A stretch of 36,072 bases of DNA, taken from a virus. Of the stretch, positions 1 through 9,722 are shown one piece after another (position 1 is the stretch's first letter; each line of letters opens with the position of its first letter). The notes below the pieces were generated by a model. It was given only the letters and a program-made list of their open reading frames with translations, ran no database searches and was not told the DNA's origin. A program made the translations under genes and the position numbers. The DNA lies in IMG/VR virus record IMGVR_UViG_3300028025_000302, positions 1 to 36,072 of that record; one strand, given 5' to 3'.

Positions 1-2
1 CT

Positions 3-1139
3 CTTAAGAACGCCAATGAGTTTGAAAAGCAGATCCGCTGGTTAACCCAGGACGTACGATCTCGTTTGAACCCTACTGGTAAATTGATTATTATTGGTAC
101 TCGTGTAGCCTCGGTTGATCTATACCGCGAGCTAAGAAGCGAAGACCGCTATCCCGGTGGACAGGTTCCTTGGAAGTACTTGGCAATGCCGGCACTTCTT
201 GAAGCAGATGAGGATCCTGACAAGTGGGTTACCTTATGGCCTGCCTCAGATGCTCCATTTGATGGACAAGGCGAATCTGATAAGAACGAAGACGGCCTAT
301 ATCCACGCTGGTCTGGTCGTAACTTATATAACGAACGCCAAGCGATGGATGCAAGTACCTGGGCTTTGGTATATCAACAGCAAGATGTCTCTGAAAACGC
401 TGCCTTTGATCCTGTATGTGTTAAGGGATCCATTGACGGTATGCGTAAAGCAGGACGTTTGGAACCGGGCTATCCCGGACATCCAAAAGATTTAAGTGGC
501 TTTTCTATTATCTGCGGTATGGACCCGGCGATTGTCGGAGATACCGCAGCGATCTGTTACGCGGTAGATCGCAATACTAATAAGCGCTACATCGTAGATG
601 CTATGAAGGTAAGTCGTCCATCACCGCAGCAGATCCGCGACATTATTCTTAACTGGACTTCGCTTTACTCACCTAGTGAGTGGATTATTGAGAAGAACGC
701 TTTCCAGGCTTTCTTAACTCAGGATGAAGGCATCCGTCAGTTCTTGCAATCACGCGGCGTTCTATTAAAGGAACACCATACTGGTAGCAATAAGTGGGAT
801 TCAGGCTTCGGTGTGGCATCTATGGCTACCTTGTTTGGTACTAAGCAGGTAGATGGCAAGCACCACCGAGATAACTTAATACATTTACCTAGTGACCAGA
901 CTGAAAACGTCAAGGCTCTTATCGAGCAGTTGATTACGTGGACACCTACCACTAAGGGTAAGACAGATATGGTTATGGCACTTTGGTTCTGTGAGATCCG
1001 AGCACGCGAAATGCTCAACTACGGTCAGTACGCCAGCCACCATATGAAGAATCCATTCCTATCCCGTCGTGAGATAGGTAAGCGAGTAGTCATCAATATA
1101 GATGAGATGCTAGCTGAACAGAATAAGACATTCATCTAA
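3..1139 (+). CDS. terL: Terminase large subunit, C-terminal part (5' end outside the window)
   Basis: The reading frame is open to the left edge, so this is the C-terminal part of a longer packaging motor. The segment IIIGTRVAS near the start resembles the end of the ATPase domain. The rest looks like the RNase H-fold nuclease that cuts concatemeric DNA: a first catalytic aspartate in CGMDPAIVGDTAA, a glutamate in WIIEKNAFQ, and a late aspartate in KTDMVMALW, the D-E-D pattern of phage terminases. In the cell TerL docks on the portal and pumps DNA into the procapsid. The portal gene follows three genes later, as expected. The TTG at 66 is only an internal codon and not the real start. The TAA stop is followed at once by an AAGGAG ribosome site for the next gene. 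Function is secure; subfamily is not assigned. Confidence 0.93.
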   Translation, partial: LKNANEFEKQIRWLTQDVRSRLNPTGKLIIIGTRVASVDLYRELRSEDRYPGGQVPWKYLAMPALLEADEDPDKWVTLWPASDAPFDGQGESDKNEDGLYPRWSGRNLYNERQAMDASTWALVYQQQDVSENAAFDPVCVKGSIDGMRKAGRLEPGYPGHPKDLSGFSIICGMDPAIVGDTAAICYAVDRNTNKRYIVDAMKVSRPSPQQIRDIILNWTSLYSPSEWIIEKNAFQAFLTQDEGIRQFLQSRGVLLKEHHTGSNKWDSGFGVASMATLFGTKQVDGKHHRDNLIHLPSDQTENVKALIEQLITWTPTTKGKTDMVMALWFCEIRAREMLNYGQYASHHMKNPFLSRREIGKRVVINIDEMLAEQNKTFI

Positions 1140-1148
1140 GGAGTAATG

Positions 1149-1592
1149 ATGGCAACAGCAAACCGTATTGAAGGTATTGGCGGCGGTTCAGGTCGCGGTA
1201 CTTCAGGTGCAATTTCTGTACGTTCAAAGTCTGTAGACACTGGTACTAAGCGTATGGTTACTAAGCAGAATAAAGCTGCTGAGTCATACAAGATTAAAGA
1301 TCTTGACAAACTTGAAAAGGGCCGCATTGCTCGCCAAAAAGCAAAATTAGCAGCTGAAGCCGCAGCCAAGAAGCAATCTAATAAAGATAAAGCCAAGGGT
1401 GCTGCTGCAGCAACCGGCGGTATTGCTGCAGGTCTTGTAGTAGTCGGTGGCGCTAAAGCAAAAGATACAGCTAAGGCCAAAGCTAAAGCTACTACTAAGC
1501 CAAAACCATCTCCAAAGAAATCACCAGTAGAAACTACTCGTGTTGGTGGAATCATTTCAGTACCAAAGAAACCTAAGAAGGAAGTTTACTAA
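1149..1592 (+). CDS. Ala/Lys-rich basic protein of unknown function
   Basis: About 147 residues. There are two ATG codons in tandem (1146 and 1149); the second sits at a better distance from AAGGAG at 1138-1143. The N-terminal third is Gly/Ser-rich, the middle is a charged helix rich in Lys, Ala and Glu, followed by a short hydrophobic Gly/Ala/Val stretch (GGIAAGLVVVGG), then a Lys/Ala/Pro-rich tail that resembles a histone H1 tail. No enzyme motif is visible. Its place between terminase and portal suggests a virion or packaging accessory role, perhaps DNA binding through the basic tail, but this is inference from composition. It overlaps the next gene by one base (TAATG). Confidence 0.7.
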   Translation: MATANRIEGIGGGSGRGTSGAISVRSKSVDTGTKRMVTKQNKAAESYKIKDLDKLEKGRIARQKAKLAAEAAAKKQSNKDKAKGAAAATGGIAAGLVVVGGAKAKDTAKAKAKATTKPKPSPKKSPVETTRVGGIISVPKKPKKEVY

Positions 1593-1750
1593 TGGCTACA
1601 CCATCAAGAAGGCCAACACCTAAAGCAACTGTAAAGCCTAAGCCAATGACTGAAGCACAGAAGCAGGCTAAGGCTATGGACAAACTTATGGCAAAGCGTA
1701 AGGCCGTATCTAAGAAGACCGGTTCTTGGCCTAACTACAACACTAACTAA
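1592..1750 (+). CDS. Small basic protein of unknown function (52 aa)
   Basis: A 52-residue product, MATPSRRPTPKATVKPK at the start and SWPNYNTN at the end, starting on the ATG that overlaps the previous stop (TAATG). It is rich in Lys, Pro and Ala and strongly basic, like its upstream neighbour and like the group of tiny proteins at 15161-16012. No known domain was recognised. The position directly before the portal gene and the coupled start make it a real gene rather than a chance frame. A role in DNA condensation or as a minor capsid component is possible but not shown. Confidence 0.6.
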   Translation: MATPSRRPTPKATVKPKPMTEAQKQAKAMDKLMAKRKAVSKKTGSWPNYNTN

Positions 1751-1759
1751 GGAATACCA

Positions 1760-3514
1760 TTGTTAACAGTTAAAGAGATTGACGCGAAGCTAGCGCGTTT
1801 GCGTACCAAGTACGCTCCACGCGATCAGCGTATGCGCGACGTTCTCTCTGTACGTCAGGGAGACTTATCTAAAGTATTCCCTTCGATGTTCTCCGAGGAT
1901 TACCCAAAGCCGCTAGTCGCTAACTTCATTGACGTTGCAGCACGCGACTTGGCTGAAGCCGGCGCACCGATGCCATCCTTTAACTGCTCAGCAACTAATA
2001 TGGTTTCCGATGCTCAGCGCAAGGCTGCTGATACTAGAACTCGTATAGCAAACTATTACGTTTCATACTCAGACCTACCGCTGCAGAACTACAACAACGC
2101 TGACTGGTATAACACCTACGGTATGTCTATCGGTATGGTGGAGATGGATTACGAAGGTAACAATCCTCGTATCCGTATGGTTGATCCTACTGGGGCTTAC
2201 CCAGAGATTGACCGCTTCGGTCGCACCATCTCACTTACCCAACTCATTATGTCTGATGCTGACACACTAGCAGCACAGTTCCCAGAGTTTGCAGATCAGA
2301 TCTTAAAGAAGAACAACTTCCAACCTGGTTCTCCTTATATGACGATGATCCGTTACCACGATGCAGAGCAGGATCTAATCTATCTTCCTGATCGTAATAA
2401 CTTGGTTCTATCTCGTGTACCAAACCCAATAGGCAAGTGCCTAGCCCGTGTTCGTATTCGTCCATCTTTGGACAACCAAGCACGTGGTCAGTTTGATGAT
2501 GTCTTGGCTGTACAACTTGCTCGTGCTCGTTTTGCTATCTTGCAGATCCAAGCCGCTGAGAAGTCAATCCAAGCACCTATTGCTATTCCGCAAGATGTAC
2601 AAGAACTTGCACTTGGCCCTGATGCGATTATGCGTTCTGCTAATCCACAAGGTATCCGTCGTGTAGGTCTTGAACTTCCTGCTGGTGTCTTTACTGAATC
2701 AGGTGTATTAGAGCGCGAACTACGTCTCGGTGCTCGTTATCCTGAATCACGCTCTGGTCAGATTGACGCATCTGTTGTTACTGGTCGTGGTGTGCAAGCA
2801 CTACAGGCTGGATTTGATACACAGATCAAAGCAGCACAAGCACAGTTTGCTCGACTCTTTGAAGAACTCGTTGGTCTTTGCTTTGAAGTAGACGAGAAGA
2901 TCTTTGGATCAATCCAGAAGACGATCAAGGGAACAGACGATGGAACCCCATATACACTTAAGTACATTCCATCCCGCGACATCAAAGGCGAGTACGGCGT
3001 GGATGTTCGCTATGGCATTATGTCTGGTATGGATCCTAATCGCGCTGTCATCGCTTTACTTCAGATGCGTTCGGATAAGCTTGTTTCCAGGGATTACGTA
3101 CGTCGAGAGTTACCGGTAGAGATCAATGTTACGCAAGAAGAACAGCGCGTGGATATTGAAGAGATGCGCGACTCCTTACGTATCGCGGTCGCACAGTATG
3201 CACAAGCGATCCCGCAGATGGCGGCACAGGGTCAAGACCCGACACAAGTTGTTACTCGTATTGCTGAAGTTATTTCAGGCCGTCAGAAAGGACTCGCGTT
3301 AGAGTCCATCGTAGAAAAAGTATTCGCTCCAGAGCCACAACCAGCGCAACCTGAGATGCAAGCACCAGGTATGCCTCCTATGTCTCCAGCAGCAGGTGCG
3401 GCCCCCGCCCCTGCCTCGCAGCAACCTCCACAAGAACAAGGTGGTACGGCCCCTGCTGCTGGTCAAAAACCTGATATAGCCACACTACTAGCCGGTATCA
3501 CCGGTGCAGCGTAA
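1760..3514 (+). CDS. Portal protein
   Basis: A 584-residue protein starting on TTG, with an AAGGA-type ribosome site overlapping the previous stop. It follows the terminase module and has the size of a portal. The N-terminal half holds segments typical of portals (a short helix-rich start, then the stretch around VEMDYEGNNPRIRMVDPTG), the middle has a long helix with many Gln, Ala and Arg (residues about 340-380, SGQIDASVVTGRGVQALQAG), and the C-terminus is a disordered Pro/Ala/Gln tail. Portals form the dodecameric ring at one capsid vertex through which DNA enters and leaves. The assignment rests on gene order and overall look rather than one diagnostic motif. Confidence 0.8.
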   Translation: MLTVKEIDAKLARLRTKYAPRDQRMRDVLSVRQGDLSKVFPSMFSEDYPKPLVANFIDVAARDLAEAGAPMPSFNCSATNMVSDAQRKAADTRTRIANYYVSYSDLPLQNYNNADWYNTYGMSIGMVEMDYEGNNPRIRMVDPTGAYPEIDRFGRTISLTQLIMSDADTLAAQFPEFADQILKKNNFQPGSPYMTMIRYHDAEQDLIYLPDRNNLVLSRVPNPIGKCLARVRIRPSLDNQARGQFDDVLAVQLARARFAILQIQAAEKSIQAPIAIPQDVQELALGPDAIMRSANPQGIRRVGLELPAGVFTESGVLERELRLGARYPESRSGQIDASVVTGRGVQALQAGFDTQIKAAQAQFARLFEELVGLCFEVDEKIFGSIQKTIKGTDDGTPYTLKYIPSRDIKGEYGVDVRYGIMSGMDPNRAVIALLQMRSDKLVSRDYVRRELPVEINVTQEEQRVDIEEMRDSLRIAVAQYAQAIPQMAAQGQDPTQVVTRIAEVISGRQKGLALESIVEKVFAPEPQPAQPEMQAPGMPPMSPAAGAAPAPASQQPPQEQGGTAPAAGQKPDIATLLAGITGAA

Positions 3515-3531
3515 CCGAAGGAGGTGCAAAT

Positions 3532-3660
3532 ATGAACAAGGGATCACACGCTCCAGCTCCAGTACAGCCAGTTAAGGTTGACACTAAGGCAGGATCAGTA
3601 AAAGGCGGTAAAGTTGAATTCGGTTATGCCGGACCAGCTCGCAAAGGCAAGAAGGCTTAA
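3532..3660 (+). CDS. Small basic protein of unknown function (42 aa)
   Basis: A 42-residue product starting MNKGSHAPAPVQPVK and ending in a Lys-rich tail (GPARKGKKA). A near-perfect ribosome site, GAAGGAGG, lies 7-8 bases before the ATG, so it should be well translated. It is Pro/Ala/Lys-rich and probably flexible. It belongs to the set of tiny basic proteins scattered through the structural arm. No function is recognised. Confidence 0.62.
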   Translation: MNKGSHAPAPVQPVKVDTKAGSVKGGKVEFGYAGPARKGKKA

Positions 3661-3685
3661 TAACTACTGAAAGGTGTACAGGGCG

Positions 3686-3901
3686 ATGGACAATAATAAA
3701 ATACGTCGTCCTGTACGCTGGACAGATTTCTTAGTTGTATTTACAGAAACACTTTTTAATATATCGCAAGTAATAGAAACATTCTTTGAGTCACTATACG
3801 AATTAAGTATCTACCACTCAAATAGAACTACCGAAACCCACAAAGCGTGGGAACAGATGGCACAAGATTTAGAAACGATACAGGAGGAAACAGATGGCTG
3901 A
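3686..3901 (+). CDS. Hypothetical protein, 71 aa
   Basis: Starts MDNNKIRRPVRWTDF. An upstream GTG at 3674 is possible, but the ATG at 3686 fits the AAAGG ribosome site better. The product begins basic, then forms an amphipathic or moderately hydrophobic helix (FLVVFTETLFNISQVIETFF) and ends acidic. The hydrophobic part is interrupted by polar residues, so a membrane span is uncertain. It overlaps the next gene by 8 bases. Function unknown; position suggests a minor head or accessory protein. Confidence 0.65.
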   Translation: MDNNKIRRPVRWTDFLVVFTETLFNISQVIETFFESLYELSIYHSNRTTETHKAWEQMAQDLETIQEETDG

Positions 3902-4304
3902 AAACCCATTGGTAGGCCCTTCTGGTCCGTCAGCCTATTCAAAGCGTACCGACGTCGGAACACCAGAGATGAAGTTAGGCTCTATTGCCTACGGTGAAGG
4001 TAAAGAAACACAGGCTATTAAGTCTGGCGCTCCACTTGCAAAGACTCCAGATGTAACACCATCACAGGCTCCAACAGTTTCAACACAGCCAACAGGAGCA
4101 ACAGTTGGCTTATTTGATGAAACACAACTTCCTGGAGAAGCAATTACCGCAGGTATTGATCGCGGTGCAGGCCCAGGTGCTAACGCATTAGCATTAAGAA
4201 AAAATACTATTAAGCTGTCGGACTCTTTAGCGGCAATGCTTCCCTTTGACACAACTGGAGAGATCGCGGTTTTATACCAAGAAGCACTAGCGCAAGGTAA
4301 CTAA
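3894..4304 (+). CDS. Hypothetical structural-module protein, 136 aa
   Basis: Starts MAENPLVGPSGPSAYSKR, with an AGGAGG ribosome site inside the end of the preceding gene. The first two thirds are low complexity (Gly, Pro, Thr, Ala) and probably disordered. The last third contains a predicted helix around LSDSLAAMLPFDTTGEIAVLYQEAL. The stop overlaps the start of the 1611-residue gene by one base (TAATG), so the two are likely translationally coupled. No known domain recognised. Confidence 0.75.
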   Translation: MAENPLVGPSGPSAYSKRTDVGTPEMKLGSIAYGEGKETQAIKSGAPLAKTPDVTPSQAPTVSTQPTGATVGLFDETQLPGEAITAGIDRGAGPGANALALRKNTIKLSDSLAAMLPFDTTGEIAVLYQEALAQGN

Positions 4305-7300
4305 TGACTGAAAACGTAAAGGCGGCTGCACTTGCCGCAGGTCTTCAGGGTGAACAAAAGAAGCAAGTTGATGATCTAGTCAAAGCTTTATTTGTAAATC
4401 GTGAATTAAATAACCTACCCAAAGAAGCTGCTAATAAGAAGTTCAATTCTTTACCAGCAGATCAACAAGAAGATCTAAAGAAGAAGTTTGGCACAGAAGA
4501 TCCTACTGTCAAACCATCTCGTGGTTTTCTTGGTACAGCGTGGCACTACGCAACTATGCCTGTTGTCGAGCCAGCAAAGTTAATCTTTAAGGGCGTTACT
4601 GAACTTTCAGATCTTTCTACTCGTACTGCTCGTGCGGTTTTAATCCCTTTAACTCAAGGCGAAATTGGCTTTGCTTGGGATAAGGCAAACGATAAGGGCG
4701 ACAAAGTCTTTAATGATGGTCGCATTGATAATGCTCGCCAGAAATACGGTCAAGTAGCAGTAGATCTTGCTATGCGTATTAAGGCTGGAGAAGATCCAGA
4801 GAAGATCTGGGCTACCTCAACACCTGAGCAACGCAAGTATTTAATGCTTGACGATAAGAACAATAAGACAGTTCCTGGTGTAACCGACGTTGAAGAAGCA
4901 CGCGGGCTATGGAATGAAACACTTGATGAAGTTGATCGTGCTAAGTTCTCTCCGGGTCGTCAGATAGCAAATCTTATTCTTCCTGAAGCGCTAGAAAAAA
5001 ACAAACTTGTATATAGCCTTACATCAGGTTCTATAGATGCAGCATACCGACTATTTGCTGACCCACTTGTAGTAGCCTCAAAGGTAAAGAGTCTTTATAC
5101 GATTGGTAAGTATTCTCTTGAAGTAGTTGGCTCAACACCAGCAAAGATAAATGCTTACTTTTCAGACGGTAAAACAGTTAACTTTTGGAACCAGTACGGT
5201 GCAAAGTTAGATTCTCTTACTAAGGCTCAAAGGGCTGGAAACCAAAAAGAAGCTGTAGCACTCCGTCGTGAGATAGAGATTATGGCTCCAGAGTTTGGTA
5301 CTGAAGTCGTCCGAGTATTTCAAAAGTCTGACGTTGTTGATGCTAATACAGCAAGGGCTTTCTTTCTTAATACAGAAGAAGCAGTTAAGACGCTTAAAGG
5401 TGCCGCTGGTCGCAAGCGCGTAATGCTTCCTACACTAGATACTACTCGTAAAGCACGCGTCGCTATTGTTACTGAGGCTGATAAGTGGATTAACCTTGAT
5501 AAGTTTTCTCCACAAATCGTAGATGATTTCTACGGCAACCCATCCACTACAGATGGAATTATTAAATCTTTATCTGAAGATGGCAAGGCTATCGGCAAGA
5601 AGATTTCAGAGGCACAAGGCAAAAGCAATTTTGCCCGTTACCCAAGTTCTTATATTGCACTTCGTATTGACCGTGCTAAAGCCAAGTTTAACATTGCGCC
5701 GCTATTCAAAGACGATCAGTTCAATGTATCTGCAGCCGATGCCTCTACTCAGGTTTATCGTCTAGCGCGTTTGGTAATGACCAAGCAAGACTCTAAGTTA
5801 ATCGCAGAAACATTTGAATCTGTCGAAGACTGGGGCAAGCGCAAGGAAATGGTCAAGGGCCTCTGGGAGACAATCGCAGAAGCACGTGGCCTTAACCTTA
5901 CAGAAGCCGGTCAGAAGGTAACTAGAGTTGCTACTGGTAAAGGTGATGCTCGCTTTGCTGTAGGTAACTTTGGTGATGATTTTGCAGATATCGGTGCAAT
6001 CGTATCCGACTATTCTCCGTTAATGACTACGCCAAATATCGTAGATATTGATAGAGCAGCAGCTCGTTCTGGACTTGTAGGCAAGATGCTTAACAACGCC
6101 AATAAAGAATGGGTTGACAAGATGACTGGCTACTGGTCATTCTTCACTCTTGCTGGTCCACGTTACGCTATCCGTAACGCAACTGAAGACCTAATGGTTC
6201 ACTTGGCAATAGGTGGTTCTCCTTGGGGTCTTGCTAAGTCACGCTATCTTTCAACTCGTGTTAACACAGCACTAGAAGCTGCTCGTAAGACTGACACTTT
6301 TGTAGACAGCCCACTCGGTACAATAATGCGCGTTCTTAATAAGAATGAAGCAGATAAATTTTCTGCAAAGATTACATCAGTTGATGATTCTATACGTGCA
6401 GCAAAAGAGCAAATTGGTATTAAGTCCGAAGCAATGAAACTTGCAAAAGATCCTGCTGAAAAGCAAAGACTTGCTTCAGAGATTGCAGATCTTAAAGAGG
6501 CAACCAAAGGTGGGGCTGTTAATCAGACTCGCCAAATTATGGCTGAGGCTCTTACATCAGGTCGCATTAACCGTCTTCGTAAATCTATGGGCCTCAAGCC
6601 TATGTTTGAAGAAGAAGCAGAGATCCTTGCTGAGCATTTAGTATACGGAAATATTGATAACACAATCGGCCTAGTATCAGAAGGTGGCTTTAACTTTGCT
6701 ACCGGTGGTGACTTTGTAACTCGTTCAACAATATTTACCCGTTCACACGGAGTGCGTTCAGAGGCGCTTACTATTAGCGATCCACGCATTAAAGGTGTAA
6801 CTCGCGCTAAAGGAGATGCAGGCTTCGCCCCTGTATCACTAGGTAACCTTGATGATGCATCAATGATTACTTGGTTATTCCGTATTAACTACTATGCAAA
6901 CGATGAACTTGGTGCTATCGCTGTAGCAAACCTTGATAACAAGGATTTGGCTATCGCTAAGATTATGGAATGGATGACTAAGAATCCAAAATTCCGTACA
7001 GAAGCACAACTTACAGCACGTGGCATTGATGAGAAGCAGCACGCTGAAATCGTTTATCGCCGTGCTAAAGAGATATTTGAAAAGCGCGGCAAGACTGCAG
7101 ATTCAGTCAAGGAAGTAAACCTTGATCTGCTTAATAAGATCCGTGTTAAGAACGAAAACGGCGACTGGGTTATCTCAGGAAAGTTATCACTTGATGATCT
7201 ACCTCAAGTTGCAGACGATATGCCTGAATATGTACTTGGACCTAAGTTAGTTCCTATATCAGATTCTGGTAATGTTACAGCTTCCACTATCTCAAAGGGC

Positions 7301-9139
7301 TGGACTTGGTTAGGTATGGCTAACGCACGTCTATCACGTGAGCCTATTGTCTTTGAAGAGATCATTCGACTACGTAAATCTATGAAAGCCAGCGGTCTTG
7401 AAGAGCAGTACGTTGCATCTGTGGTTGGAAAACTTGAAAATCCTACGCCATCAAAGATTGCTAAGGCTACAGAACGTGCTAAACGCCAGTTTGCAGAGAT
7501 TGTTGAAGAACGTGCAGTAGCAACTACGCTTGCATATGTGGATAATCCACTTATCCGTACGCAAATTGCGTTCTCTGCTCGTAACTTCTCACGTTTCTAT
7601 CGTGCTACTGAAGACTTCTATCGTCGTATTTACCGCGTTGTTCGTTACAACCCAATGGCTATCCGTAAAGCATCGCTTACATTTGACGGTCTAAGCCATA
7701 ATGGTTGGATCAATGAAGACGACCAAGGTGAAAAGTACTTTGTTTACCCAGGAGTAGAGCCAATCTACCGTGCAGTGCAGACTGCAATGGCAGGTTTGGG
7801 CATAGCACCTGAGTTTAAGACGCCATTTCCTGTTGAGTTCGGCGCTCAAGTTAAGATGCTTACCCCATCTTTGAACCAAGATTCGCTAATTCCTACATTT
7901 AACGGTCCACTTGCCGGTGTATCTATTAAGGTTCTATCAAACCTAGTAGATGTATTCGGAGCACCAGGTGCTGCTGATCGAATCACAGAGTTTGGTCTTG
8001 GTAAGTATGCGGTTGGACAGGACTTTGTATCTGCTTTCTTGCCAGCACACATCAATCGTCTATACCAGACAATGGACAAAGATGAACGTGATTCCCAGTA
8101 CGCAAGTGCTTGGCGTAAAGCAGTAACTTATCTTGAAGCATCAGGTCACGGTCTTCCACAAAAGAAAGACCCACTAGGAAACGCAATTCCTCCTTCAATT
8201 CAAGAGCAAGAAGAGTACCGTCAGCGTGTTAAGAACACAGTTCTTGGCATCTTAGGTACACGCTTTGTAGCAGGTTTCTTTGCTCCTGCTTCTCCACAGA
8301 TCCAACTTAAAGATGATATGGCTGCTTGGATCAGAGACAACGACAGAGTTAACTTTAAGCAAGCGTGGAACGCATTACTAGACCAGTATCCGGGCGATTA
8401 TGACGGTGCTATGGCTAAATGGGTAGAACTATTCCCTAATGCTATACCGTTTACTATCCCAGAATCTGAAAGAAAAACTGTTGCTGTTATCAAGTACGCA
8501 GAAGAAGCTGGTACTTTTGTTGACCAGAACAAAGATTTATTTGAACGATATCCACAGGGTGCGGCGTTCCTTATTCCGCATAAGTCAGGCTTCTCTTGGG
8601 ATGCCTACAAGACTATGAAGGATATGGGTCTAAAGTACAACAAGCGTGTAGATGATTATCTTCGTGAGGTTCAAACTGCAGCAGATTTGCAGACTTACTA
8701 CGGTAAGAAGAACGAATATGAGACATCTCTAAAGACTATGATTACAGATACTGAACGCACTATGGCTCGTAAAGAGTTCACAGAGTGGTCCAAGGTATTC
8801 AAAGCTGGTCGCCCACTGGTACAAGAAGAGCTAGCACAGGGTGGCAAGAAGGCTATTGAGCGTATCAATGCTATTGATGACCTTCGCAATATGCTCAACG
8901 ATAAGTCAGTGACTGTTCGTGGTCCGGTACAGAAAGCTCTCAAAGAGATGCTTGATACCTACGATAACTTTAAGTTGCAGAAAGAAGCGCTCCAAGGCAT
9001 ATCTGGTGCTAACAACTTGGTTTCATTTATGAAAGATAGTTCAATCGTACGTCTGCGTGAACTAGCAAAGACTAACGAAAATACTATGAGCGCATACAAC
9101 ACATTGTTTGCCTCACTAATAGGAGATACAGATGGCTGA
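4304..9139 (+). CDS. Very large virion protein (1611 aa), candidate internal/ejection protein
   Basis: The largest gene in the window, lying between portal and scaffold. The sequence is mostly helical and charged, with short aromatic-rich stretches such as YWSFFTLAGPRYAIRN (about residues 612-627) and RNFSRFYRATEDFYRRIYR (about 1095-1113). No long transmembrane segments, Gly-rich tape-measure repeats or clear enzyme motifs were seen. In podoviruses such giant proteins are often packaged in the head and expelled into the host before the DNA (T7 gp16 and N4 virion RNA polymerase are examples of size and position, not homologues I can show). A siphovirus tape measure would sit after the capsid gene, which argues against that reading. 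It overlaps both neighbours (1 base upstream, 8 bases downstream). Confidence 0.75.
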   Translation: MTENVKAAALAAGLQGEQKKQVDDLVKALFVNRELNNLPKEAANKKFNSLPADQQEDLKKKFGTEDPTVKPSRGFLGTAWHYATMPVVEPAKLIFKGVTELSDLSTRTARAVLIPLTQGEIGFAWDKANDKGDKVFNDGRIDNARQKYGQVAVDLAMRIKAGEDPEKIWATSTPEQRKYLMLDDKNNKTVPGVTDVEEARGLWNETLDEVDRAKFSPGRQIANLILPEALEKNKLVYSLTSGSIDAAYRLFADPLVVASKVKSLYTIGKYSLEVVGSTPAKINAYFSDGKTVNFWNQYGAKLDSLTKAQRAGNQKEAVALRREIEIMAPEFGTEVVRVFQKSDVVDANTARAFFLNTEEAVKTLKGAAGRKRVMLPTLDTTRKARVAIVTEADKWINLDKFSPQIVDDFYGNPSTTDGIIKSLSEDGKAIGKKISEAQGKSNFARYPSSYIALRIDRAKAKFNIAPLFKDDQFNVSAADASTQVYRLARLVMTKQDSKLIAETFESVEDWGKRKEMVKGLWETIAEARGLNLTEAGQKVTRVATGKGDARFAVGNFGDDFADIGAIVSDYSPLMTTPNIVDIDRAAARSGLVGKMLNNANKEWVDKMTGYWSFFTLAGPRYAIRNATEDLMVHLAIGGSPWGLAKSRYLSTRVNTALEAARKTDTFVDSPLGTIMRVLNKNEADKFSAKITSVDDSIRAAKEQIGIKSEAMKLAKDPAEKQRLASEIADLKEATKGGAVNQTRQIMAEALTSGRINRLRKSMGLKPMFEEEAEILAEHLVYGNIDNTIGLVSEGGFNFATGGDFVTRSTIFTRSHGVRSEALTISDPRIKGVTRAKGDAGFAPVSLGNLDDASMITWLFRINYYANDELGAIAVANLDNKDLAIAKIMEWMTKNPKFRTEAQLTARGIDEKQHAEIVYRRAKEIFEKRGKTADSVKEVNLDLLNKIRVKNENGDWVISGKLSLDDLPQVADDMPEYVLGPKLVPISDSGNVTASTISKGWTWLGMANARLSREPIVFEEIIRLRKSMKASGLEEQYVASVVGKLENPTPSKIAKATERAKRQFAEIVEERAVATTLAYVDNPLIRTQIAFSARNFSRFYRATEDFYRRIYRVVRYNPMAIRKASLTFDGLSHNGWINEDDQGEKYFVYPGVEPIYRAVQTAMAGLGIAPEFKTPFPVEFGAQVKMLTPSLNQDSLIPTFNGPLAGVSIKVLSNLVDVFGAPGAADRITEFGLGKYAVGQDFVSAFLPAHINRLYQTMDKDERDSQYASAWRKAVTYLEASGHGLPQKKDPLGNAIPPSIQEQEEYRQRVKNTVLGILGTRFVAGFFAPASPQIQLKDDMAAWIRDNDRVNFKQAWNALLDQYPGDYDGAMAKWVELFPNAIPFTIPESERKTVAVIKYAEEAGTFVDQNKDLFERYPQGAAFLIPHKSGFSWDAYKTMKDMGLKYNKRVDDYLREVQTAADLQTYYGKKNEYETSLKTMITDTERTMARKEFTEWSKVFKAGRPLVQEELAQGGKKAIERINAIDDLRNMLNDKSVTVRGPVQKALKEMLDTYDNFKLQKEALQGISGANNLVSFMKDSSIVRLRELAKTNENTMSAYNTLFASLIGDTDG

Positions 9140-9722
9140 AGAAAAGACTCTTGAAGCGTTTGCAAAAGATATAGCAGATACTACAGACGCTGCTCGTCTT
9201 GCTTTGGCTGAGCAACTAAAGGCTGCTGGCTTATGGAAAGGCAAGATATCTAGTAAGTTTGATATTAACTATTACAACGCTTTAGTTAAACTTGAACAAA
9301 ATCTCCAGCAACAAGTCGCTCTTGACAAGTTGGTTGGTAAAAAACCAACACCAAGACTTGATGTTCTTACATCCTTAATACAGGGTGGAGGCGAAGGTAC
9401 TGGAGACGGTACTACTACCACTCGTCAAACATATATTACTAGCCCTACACAGACAGCCAAGTTGCTTGATACTGTGGCAGAAGACCTGCTTGAGCGCAAA
9501 CTAACTGCTGCTGAAAAGGCTAAGTATCTCAAAATGCTTAACGCCGAACAGAAGCGTCAGCCTGCAGTTCAGACATCTGGTAAGGGTTTTTCAACCACCA
9601 GAGGTGGGGTTGATGAGCAACAGTTCATCGAAGAGAAGATTGCTAAAACAGCAGAAGCTAAAACAACACGGGCAACAGATGCCTATGCAATTATGTTAGA
9701 GGAACTTGGGGGTCTGCGTTAA
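9132..9722 (+). CDS. Hypothetical virion-associated protein, 196 aa
   Basis: Overlaps the end of the giant gene by 8 bases, with GGAGATAC before the ATG. The N-terminal 50 residues (AEQLKAAGLWKGKISSKFD with a following helix) resemble a peptidoglycan-binding-like helical repeat, but this is weak. A Gly/Thr linker (about residues 86-99) leads to a second helical part around LLERKLTAAEKAKYLKML, and the C-terminus is helical and charged. It is coupled to the next gene by TAATG. It probably belongs with the giant protein and the next two proteins as a set of internal virion components; no function is established. Confidence 0.72.
   Translation: MAEEKTLEAFAKDIADTTDAARLALAEQLKAAGLWKGKISSKFDINYYNALVKLEQNLQQQVALDKLVGKKPTPRLDVLTSLIQGGGEGTGDGTTTTRQTYITSPTQTAKLLDTVAEDLLERKLTAAEKAKYLKMLNAEQKRQPAVQTSGKGFSTTRGGVDEQQFIEEKIAKTAEAKTTRATDAYAIMLEELGGLR

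Noticed and set aside
1136-1555. - strand frame opposite the Ala/Lys-rich gene
   Set aside because: A shadow of Ala- and Lys-rich codons; it contradicts operon direction and has no ribosome site.
4304-9139. Giant protein as a siphovirus tape measure
   Set aside because: It precedes the capsid gene, lacks clear transmembrane segments and regular repeats, and there are no tail tube or tail assembly chaperone genes nearby.
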